Assembly (NCBI GenBank): GCA_002238565.1
Contig: MPMP01000034.1
Coordinates: 1-49,437 of the forward strand
DNA length: 49,437 bases
From: Albidovulum sp. bin36
GTDB lineage: Bacteria > Pseudomonadota > Alphaproteobacteria > Rhodobacterales > Rhodobacteraceae
Direction of reading: 5' to 3'
Made by a program: the position numbers and the translations under genes. The notes under the pieces are model-generated. The model was not told the DNA's origin, did no database searches, and saw only the letters and a program-made list of their open reading frames with translations. Positions 43,985 through 49,437 of this stretch are shown here, one piece after another. Each line of letters opens with the position of its first letter. The first letter of the stretch is position 1.

Positions 43985-44920
43985 CTACTTTTTCAGTCCG
44001 ATTTCCATGAACAGGTCGGCTATGCGCTGGAATTCCTGCTGAAAGAAGTCACTCAAGTCGGCCGAGCCCATGAAGTGCGGCGAACGGTTCGCGTCCATGA
44101 CTGAATCCTGGTAGGCGCTCTGACTTGTCGCCGCCTCGCATGACTCCGAAAGCTTGTCGACAATTGTCTGCGGGGTGCCGGCTGGCGCGTACAGAGCGAA
44201 CCAGATGGACAAGCGGATCGGCGGGCCACCCAGCTCGTCTATGGTCGGCACGTCGGGCAGACTATCCAGGCGCTCATCGGCCAGAACGGCAAGGGGCTTC
44301 AGGCCGAACTTGATGGCATTGCCGACGAGGTCGGCGGTCATGTCGACATGGCCACCGAGGACTGCGGTCGAAATCTTGGCACTGTTTTCGAGGGGTACGT
44401 TCTTGAGCTTTACACCGTAGGCGCGTTCCAGCAGCACGGCACCGACATGCGGGATGCTGCCCGGTGAAGCGGTACCTGCCGAGATGGTATCCGCCTTGGC
44501 CGCCGCGATCAGGTCATCGAGCGAACCGATGGGCGAATCCGGTCCAACCGATACGCCAACCGGATCGTTGATTGTCATGCAGATCGGAGCGAAACTGTTT
44601 TCGTCGTATGCTACGTCGCGCAGGTTCGGCTGGTAAACCGCGGTACCTGCCGGCAAGAAAGCCAGAGTGTAGCCGTCCGCATTGCTCTTCGCGAAGTTCG
44701 TGGCGCCGACAGTGCCGCCGGCGCCCGGCATATTGGTGATGATCAGGTTTTGACCCAGAATCGCCTCCAGGTGTGGCTGAATGAGGCGCGCCGCCGTGTC
44801 TGTGCCGCCGCCCGCGCCATAGGGTACGATCAGTTCGATATCCTTTTCCGGATACTCAGCCATCGCCGGAAAAGCGATGATCGTGGCCGCCAGGGCCGTT
44901 CCGAACAAACGTTTCATCAT
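43985..44920 (-). CDS. tctC: Tripartite tricarboxylate transporter substrate-binding protein (TctC/Bug)
   Basis: A 311-residue periplasmic binding protein. The signal peptide MMKRLFGTALAATIIAFPAM (cleavage after AMA) precedes YPEKDIELIVPYGAGGGTDT, the Bug-family entry loop, and NMPGAGGTVGATNFAKSNAD with DGYTLAFLPAGT. AAGG-type ribosome binding bases lie just upstream (AAAGGAGACTTGAA). Bug proteins bind carboxylates or related acids. Near GH88 and the sulfatase, an uptake role for a uronate or sulfated acid is an inference. It is the last gene of the GH88-tctB-tctA-tctC series, 261 bp after tctA. Confidence 0.9.
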   Translation of the reverse strand: MMKRLFGTALAATIIAFPAMAEYPEKDIELIVPYGAGGGTDTAARLIQPHLEAILGQNLIITNMPGAGGTVGATNFAKSNADGYTLAFLPAGTAVYQPNLRDVAYDENSFAPICMTINDPVGVSVGPDSPIGSLDDLIAAAKADTISAGTASPGSIPHVGAVLLERAYGVKLKNVPLENSAKISTAVLGGHVDMTADLVGNAIKFGLKPLAVLADERLDSLPDVPTIDELGGPPIRLSIWFALYAPAGTPQTIVDKLSESCEAATSQSAYQDSVMDANRSPHFMGSADLSDFFQQEFQRIADLFMEIGLKK

Positions 44921-45181
44921 TTCAAGTCTCCTTTCAGGTTGCTAGGTTTATGTCCGTGTCTTGGATCCCGCCCACAACCGGCCCCTTTCGATCGAAAGGA
45001 GGTGTGGTACGGTGCCGTCTGCGTTGCCCCGACGGACCGCGCAGATCCGGTTGCAGCCGATCCGAGCGTCGAAACCCGCCGGTCGGCCGTATCCGCCCCG
45101 ACTGGGGCGAGCCCCGTCGAGTCGCGATATCTGTGTTTCTCCGATGTGGAGCATTTCGGGCGGCATCGGCAATCATTACTT

Positions 45182-46675
45182 TCATTTCGTGCCGCCCTTT
45201 TGCCGTCGGAATGCCGCCTTGATGTAGGGCTGGATCAGAACCAGTGCCGTCAATGCGAACAGGAATGCCGCAATGGGCCGATTGGCGAAGGCCAGGAAAT
45301 CCTGGTCGGTCAGAATTAGCCCCTGCCTCAAGGCCCGCTCGAGCGGTGCGCCCAGGATGAATCCTATGACAATCGGCGCCAGCGGGAATCCATTGAGACG
45401 CAGGAGGAATCCCACGACTCCCATGACGATGGCGACAGTGAAATCGAATGGATTTGCTCTCGCCGCGTAGGCGCCGACGAAGGACAGCAGCGCCACCGCC
45501 GGCATCAGCAGCGATATCGGCGCCCGCAGCAATTTCGCGTAGAGTCCGGCCCCTGCGGCTCCGACGACCAAGATCATGATGTTCGCCAGGAAGAAAAGGA
45601 CGAAAATGCTGGTAACGAGGGTCGGCTGGTCGTGAAAAAGGAAGACACCCGGAACGATGCCATGGATAGTCAACGCGCCCATCATGATGGCAACGACTCC
45701 GTCGCCGGGAATGCCGAGCGCCAGCATGGGAATCATGGCACCGCCGCTGACGGCGTTGTTCGCGGTTTCGGACGCCAGCACACCCTCCGGTTCACCACGT
45801 CCGAAATTTGCGCTCCGCGGCGAACGGCGCTTAGCGTCGGCATAAGCGATGAAGGATGCAGCCGTGGCACCGGTACCCGGGAGGATCCCGATGAAGCAAC
45901 CAATGCCGCTGCTGCGCAAGATCGTCGCCCAGCGGGCTCGCCATTCACGCCATGGCGCCAATTTGAACCCGCCCGCGGTGACCATCGGGACCGAAGCGTC
46001 CTTCATGCAGGCCGCCTGCATCAGGATTTCAGAAATTGCGAACACGCCAATCAGCACTGGCACCAGCGCGAAACCGCCCGACAGGGCGAAGATGTCGAAA
46101 TCGAATCGCAACTGGCCGGTCATCTCGTCCGGCCCGAAAAATCCGAGAAACACGCCTATCAGTGAGGCCAGCACGCCCTTGACCATGCTGCCGCGGGAAA
46201 CCCAGGCGATGGTGGTCATGGCGAACAGGATCAGCGCGAAGATCTCGATGGGACCAAAATTCAATGAAAGGCGCGCCAGTTCTGGCGCCACCAGCACCAG
46301 CAGCACCAGCGAAGTCATGCCGCCGACGAAAGAGCCCATGGTCGCCCAGCCCAACGCCAAGGCAGCCTTGCCCTGCTGGGCCATCGGATAGCCATCCATG
46401 ACCGTGGCTGCAGATTGCGGTGTGCCCGGCACGTTGATCAGAATTGCCGAAACAGATCCACCATAGATCGAGCAGGCATAGACCGAGACCAATACCGCGA
46501 TGGCGGCCGCCGGCTCAAGCGCGAAGGTGATGGGCAATACCATGACCATACCCAGCGCGCTGCCAAGCCCAGGCAAGACTCCGACTACGACGCCAACGAT
46601 ACTGCCGGCCAGCAGCGCGATCAGGACATTCCATGAGAACGTCAAGGAAAGCGCGTCTGGGAGATGGGCCAACAT
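45182..46675 (-). CDS. tctA: Tripartite tricarboxylate transporter large permease TctA
   Basis: A 497-residue, roughly 11-12-helix permease. The family motifs are VGVVVGVLPGLGSALGMVMV near residue 30 and CFIGILPGTGATAASFIAYA in the middle, with NAVSGGAMIPMLALGIPGDG. I start at the ATG at 46675 (MLAHLPDALSLTFSWNVLIA); the open frame extends 29 codons further into tctB, but that part is tctB antiframe. The start is 4 bp beyond the tctB stop, so the genes are coupled. It uses the ion gradient to import the ligand delivered by TctC. Confidence 0.92.
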   Translation of the reverse strand: MLAHLPDALSLTFSWNVLIALLAGSIVGVVVGVLPGLGSALGMVMVLPITFALEPAAAIAVLVSVYACSIYGGSVSAILINVPGTPQSAATVMDGYPMAQQGKAALALGWATMGSFVGGMTSLVLLVLVAPELARLSLNFGPIEIFALILFAMTTIAWVSRGSMVKGVLASLIGVFLGFFGPDEMTGQLRFDFDIFALSGGFALVPVLIGVFAISEILMQAACMKDASVPMVTAGGFKLAPWREWRARWATILRSSGIGCFIGILPGTGATAASFIAYADAKRRSPRSANFGRGEPEGVLASETANNAVSGGAMIPMLALGIPGDGVVAIMMGALTIHGIVPGVFLFHDQPTLVTSIFVLFFLANIMILVVGAAGAGLYAKLLRAPISLLMPAVALLSFVGAYAARANPFDFTVAIVMGVVGFLLRLNGFPLAPIVIGFILGAPLERALRQGLILTDQDFLAFANRPIAAFLFALTALVLIQPYIKAAFRRQKGGTK

Positions 46676-46679
46676 GAAG

Positions 46680-47171
46680 TCAGTTCCACAAAACGCCGGA
46701 TGGAACGCTGATTTTCGCCACGTGGCCGAGCGCGAAATTGACGATAACAGGAAGCACGACACTTACCGGGATCAGGATCGCCCATCGCCGATACCCAAAC
46801 GCTGCTCCGACAGCGATCATTGACGCCGCACCGCCAAGCAGCAGGCCGGTGAGCCAGACCGCCAGGGCGGAGGCGATGATCATGGCCAAGACAGAAAACA
46901 GACCCGTCAATCCGACTGCCATCACGCCCTGATGGCCTTGCTGCGGTCCCCTCCTCCGCAATCCGTTGGCAATCAGGATTGCCGACAACAAGATCCACAG
47001 GATCAGGATGATCCTCGGGAAGAACACCGTCGACACATCGCCGAACAACAAGTCGAAGTCGTAGCGGTCACTTCCCGTGTGCAGGAGCAGACCGCCACCG
47101 ATGATCAGCAAGACCAGGCCGCAGAAAAAATCCGGATGAATCCGCTTGTCGATCTTCTGATCCTCGTTCAT
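46680..47171 (-). CDS. tctB: Tripartite tricarboxylate transporter small permease TctB
   Basis: A 163-residue protein with four hydrophobic segments (FFCGLVLLIIGGGLLL, FFPRIILILWILLSAILIA, LFSVLAMIIASALAVWL and AILIPVSVVLPVIVNFALG), the TctB layout. I use the ATG at 47171 (MNEDQKIDKRIHPDFF); an earlier ATG at 47258 would add a basic, non-conserved extension. Low sequence conservation is normal for TctB; position before tctA gives the assignment. Confidence 0.87.
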   Translation of the reverse strand: MNEDQKIDKRIHPDFFCGLVLLIIGGGLLLHTGSDRYDFDLLFGDVSTVFFPRIILILWILLSAILIANGLRRRGPQQGHQGVMAVGLTGLFSVLAMIIASALAVWLTGLLLGGAASMIAVGAAFGYRRWAILIPVSVVLPVIVNFALGHVAKISVPSGVLWN

Positions 47172-47420
47172 CAGTCGGCGCCCCAATGACCGGCCAATCG
47201 GAGGACGCTTGACGTCCGATCGGCGCAACCTTCGACTGGCATCTTCGGACCCTTGCAAGGTGCGAGATGGCCAAGTCTTTCATCTAGGCCGTACGCGCAG
47301 ATTTCCTTCTCCGATTCTCGCCTGGTTGGGCCCGCGTCAATCGAGCCTACGGCGACGTTCCCGATCATGGTCCGTGGTACTCCCCTTCATCTAATCAGGC
47401 CCTTTCCAGCCAAGCGGCTC

Positions 47421-48551
47421 TTAGGAACAGCCAAGTACATCCCAATGCTGCCGATGCCGCAGCTTGACTAAAGCCTCCATGAAATAGTGATCGCCGTATA
47501 TGATCGACTCGTCGACGCCTGAGTTTCGCGGGTAGTCCACTGTTCCATGCATGAGCAGACCGGGGGTCTCGAAGCGCGCGAAATCCACACAGGTCTCGAT
47601 GAGACCGAGAACGATGCGACGGCCCGCATCCGTGTAAGCGCTTTCGCCGGAATTCCGACCAAGCTCGAGAAGTCCACTGGCGGCAATTGCGCCAGCGGCC
47701 GAGTCCCTGGGTTCATCATCAAAGTCGCGATCGAAATCCCATGGCGGCAGAGCCCGATCACCAAGCCGCTCGAGGAAGTGGTCGGCAACCTGTTTTGCAG
47801 TCGCCAACATATCCTCGGAACCCGTCATACGTCCGACCTTTGCGAACCCGTAGAGCGCCCACGCCTGACCGCGGGTCCAACAGGATTCGGAGTGAGCTCC
47901 CTGATGCGTATTTCGCTCCGTGACGGCGCCGCTTTCGTTGTCGTGATTGACCGTGTGATAGGTCGAGCCGTCCGGCCGCACATGCTGTGCCCGAATAGTC
48001 TCGGCGCAACGCCTTCCGACGGTGGTGAGTTCGGCGTCACTTGTCTGACGGCCTGCCCAAAGGAGGATTGACAGGTTCATGACCGTGTCAACGATGGCGA
48101 GCCCCAAATAGCATGGGTCCTCCTCGGGGCTCCAGGCCGGTATGTATCCGCCCTTTGAGTGGAACCGGGTCGCCAGGGATCGCGCCGCCTGGATGGCGGT
48201 CGCACGATGACCGGTGCGGCCAAGGATGTTGTAGCCGCGAACCACGCTTGGCTCGAACAAGAAGCCCATATCGTGAGTTGTCCGGTCAAATGACCGCGAA
48301 TACAGGCGTGCGGCCCATGCGTCGGCAGTCTCGAAAATCTCCTCGCTGCCACGCACCAGGCCAGCGAGCCAGAGCATTCCAACGAAGAACCCGGCGGTCC
48401 AGCGTCCATGCTCGCTGACCAGCCAGTCACCGTTTCGTGTCACGTGCGGGAACCCGTCCAACCGATCAGCATCGCGCAGGCACTTGTCGATCCCGAGTTC
48501 CAGCGCTGCGTCGAGGCGCTGATTCAGTTCAACCATCTTCGAATTCAGCAT
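47421..48551 (-). CDS. Glycoside hydrolase family 88, unsaturated glucuronyl hydrolase
   Basis: A 376-residue (alpha/alpha)6-barrel enzyme that hydrates the double bond of 4,5-unsaturated uronic acid ends produced by polysaccharide lyases, freeing the neighbouring sugar. The two Asp residues equivalent to the known pair in Bacillus UGL are D94 (THDMGFLFEP) and D155 (LAIVDTVMNLSILLWA). Other family blocks are SEHGRWTAGFFVGMLWLAGL, SCWTRGQAWALYGFAKVGRM, DSAAGAIAASGLLELGR and IYGDHYFMEALVKL. No signal peptide is seen, so it acts on imported unsaturated di- or oligosaccharides. It heads the tct gene series and has a LacI operator 100 bp upstream. No lyase is present in the cargo. Confidence 0.9.
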   Translation of the reverse strand: MLNSKMVELNQRLDAALELGIDKCLRDADRLDGFPHVTRNGDWLVSEHGRWTAGFFVGMLWLAGLVRGSEEIFETADAWAARLYSRSFDRTTHDMGFLFEPSVVRGYNILGRTGHRATAIQAARSLATRFHSKGGYIPAWSPEEDPCYLGLAIVDTVMNLSILLWAGRQTSDAELTTVGRRCAETIRAQHVRPDGSTYHTVNHDNESGAVTERNTHQGAHSESCWTRGQAWALYGFAKVGRMTGSEDMLATAKQVADHFLERLGDRALPPWDFDRDFDDEPRDSAAGAIAASGLLELGRNSGESAYTDAGRRIVLGLIETCVDFARFETPGLLMHGTVDYPRNSGVDESIIYGDHYFMEALVKLRHRQHWDVLGCS

Positions 48552-48650
48552 GCTACCTCCGAATTGGGGGGTGCGTGACGTGAACGCAGGACATTGCTCG
48601 ATGAAGCGATCTTAATCGGTAAATTCTCCTGAAACCGGGAAACGGCATCT

Positions 48651-48678
48651 TGAGAAAACGTTTTCTCACGGTGTGAAA
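48651..48678. promoter_or_regulatory. LacI-type operator region upstream of GH88
   Basis: TGAGAAAACGTTTTCTCA (48651-48668) is a perfect 18-bp palindrome with central CG, a classic LacI-family operator. Overlapping it, CGTTTTCTCACGGTGTGAAA (48659-48678) matches the site before the enoyl-CoA hydratase (38251-38270) at 16 of 20 positions. It lies about 100 bp upstream of the GH88 start and 12 bp inside the right MITE. Confidence 0.75.
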
Positions 48679-48689
48679 CCGATGTCAAT

Positions 48690-48968
48690 GGGAATTATAT
48701 ACGAAAGTCCCATCGTTCGATTTCGAGATTGCGCTCGCGGTGGAAACGGGGCGGGAAGACCGAGCATGAGGGCGAGGCGTCGCCTTTCCGATCTCGGCAA
48801 CAGAGTTGTAGGGCTGCGGCCCTGCCGAACCGCCCCGCTGCAGGGGGGCAGACATGACGCGGCGTCCGGGATTGGCGCATCTGCACGGCGAGGAGCGTTG
48901 GCGTTGGCCACTTCGACGACCCGTGAAATCAATGCGAAGTCTCAATGGGACTTTCGTATATAATTCCC
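48690..48968 (+). repeat. MITE-like repeat, right copy (279 bp)
   Basis: Same 24-bp perfect inverted ends (48690-48713 and 48945-48968) and same orientation as the left copy, with a few substitutions and a 6-G instead of 4-G run at about 48843-48848. Near-identity indicates recent divergence. Confidence 0.85.
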
Positions 48969-48976
48969 TAATATTT
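48969..48976 (+). repeat. Target-site duplication, right copy (TAATATTT)
   Basis: Identical to 37859-37866 and directly adjacent to the outer end of the right MITE. Confidence 0.8.
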
Positions 48977-49196
48977 CTATCGTCGCCGTTTTCCCGGCTT
49001 CGCCAGCCTGCGCGAACTCTAAATTGACTTCGCAGCGCACCAGATCCCATTGCGATTCCGTTGGCGGTTTCAACGTTCTGTTCGGAAGGGGCGTATCCCA
49101 ATTTTTTTTGCAGGGGAGGTGCAGGAATGTAGTCCTATAGAAGCACACTTCTTTTGGACCGTTAGGTCGAAATGCCACTGGCGGCCTAGTACTCTT
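48977..49196. other. Short spacer between composite element and IS630-type gene
   Basis: 220 bp with an open minus-strand frame (QWDLVRCEVNLEFAQAGEAG reads protein-like), but no recognised family and no clean start. Before the composite inserted, this sequence was continuous with the 3' flank of the hydroxylase gene at 36789-37787. Confidence 0.35.
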
Positions 49197-49437
49197 TCAA
49201 CATGGAATTATTGGGCAAAGCGACTTCAGCTTTACTCGAGCGTCTTCCGTCCTGAATCGCCAATCGACGGGCGTCGCCGCGGCGTTGCGCCGCGCCTGCC
49301 AGGCGGCGACCTGGCGCTCGAGCGTCTCGCGGTCCGGGATGCGCCGGGCCAGGCACTGCCTGGACAGAACGCCGATCTCGATCTCCGCCATGTTGAGCCA
49401 GCTTCCGTGCTTGGGCGTGTGGTGAACTTCGAAGCGG
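49197..49437 (-). CDS. IS630-family transposase, C-terminal part (cut by window edge)
   Basis: Eighty codons in one frame enter from the window edge: RFEVHHTPKHGSWLNMAEIE, IGVLSRQCLARRIPDRETLE, then VAAWQARRNAAATPVDWRF and the end LKSLCPIIPC. H-x-T-P-x-H-G-S-W-L-N-x-x-E contains the last catalytic Glu of the IS630 DDE domain, and V-D-W-R-F is the family tail. Its N-terminal part lies outside the window, so whether it is intact is unknown. Confidence 0.85.
   Translation of the reverse strand, partial: RFEVHHTPKHGSWLNMAEIEIGVLSRQCLARRIPDRETLERQVAAWQARRNAAATPVDWRFRTEDARVKLKSLCPIIPC

Larger units (their letters stand above)
37867..48968 (+). mobile_element. 11.1-kb composite transposon bounded by two MITE-like repeats
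   Basis: Two nearly identical ~278-bp repeats (37867-38143 and 48690-48968), in the same orientation, enclose about 10.5 kb carrying an enoyl-CoA hydratase, CoA-transferase, LacI regulator, sulfatase, tripartite transporter and GH88 hydrolase. The outer ends are flanked by the 8-bp direct repeat TAATATTT, while the inner ends are not, which is the signature of one transposition event of the entire unit. No transposase of its own is encoded except a dead relic at 43340-43800, so movement must have used an enzyme supplied elsewhere. An 8-bp duplication is seen in families such as IS1595, ISL3 and IS66; I cannot assign the family. Confidence 0.8.

Overview
The window reads as a chromosome segment of an alphaproteobacterium. 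The evidence is the divergent crotonyl-CoA carboxylase/reductase and ethylmalonyl-CoA mutase pair (ethylmalonyl-CoA pathway), the TIGR02186 plus TauE/SafE pair, and a trpS / universal stress protein / nfuA / tsaB neighbourhood, which as I recall is conserved in that class. Many short GC-rich stretches are decayed genes or insertion-sequence (IS) relics, so this is a genome with active gene erosion and mobile DNA. Host versus marine origin cannot be settled from the sequence.

Layout. 1-2150: a partial gene, tRNA-Ala(GGC), and an IS graveyard (two ISAzo13-type relics facing outward around an IS110-type relic). 2151-4142: a KDPG/KDPGal-type aldolase and a Gfo/Idh/MocA oxidoreductase. 4195-7736: divergent ecm and ccr. 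7809-9490: TIGR02186 and TauE/SafE membrane proteins. 10113-14746: a BMP-type nucleoside ABC importer operon. 15034-24783: tsaB, nfuA, usp, an FAD-linked oxidase, an aminotransferase and trpS on the minus strand. This block is split between nfuA and usp by a decayed small ORF, a phytanoyl-CoA dioxygenase relic, an intact IS4-type element whose transposase carries a DruA/DUF4338-like N-terminal half, and an older transposase relic. 25284-27950: preA/preT dihydropyrimidine dehydrogenase. 28222-28458: a stand-alone Lrp/AsnC ligand domain. 28695-37787: a carbohydrate-type locus with a CUT2 ABC importer, sugar isomerase, Rieske ferredoxin, a panB-like pseudogene, a LacI regulator with a 45-bp operator palindrome, and two paralogous membrane di-iron hydroxylases (sterol desaturase family).

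37867-48968 is the most striking region. Two ~278-bp MITE-like repeats in direct orientation, each with perfect 24-bp terminal inverted repeats, bracket about 10.5 kb of cargo, and the whole 11.1-kb unit is flanked by an 8-bp direct repeat TAATATTT. The arrangement indicates that two small non-autonomous elements moved the cargo as one composite transposon. The cargo has two arms that converge. The plus arm holds an enoyl-CoA hydratase, a class III CoA-transferase, a LacI regulator and a choline-sulfatase-like sulfatase. The minus arm holds a GH88 unsaturated glucuronyl hydrolase and a TctB-TctA-TctC tripartite transporter. Near-identical LacI-type operator sequences lie upstream of both arms and a third palindrome lies before the sulfatase, so the cargo looks like a self-regulated, mobile catabolic regulon. 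At the right edge begins the C-terminal part of an IS630-type transposase.
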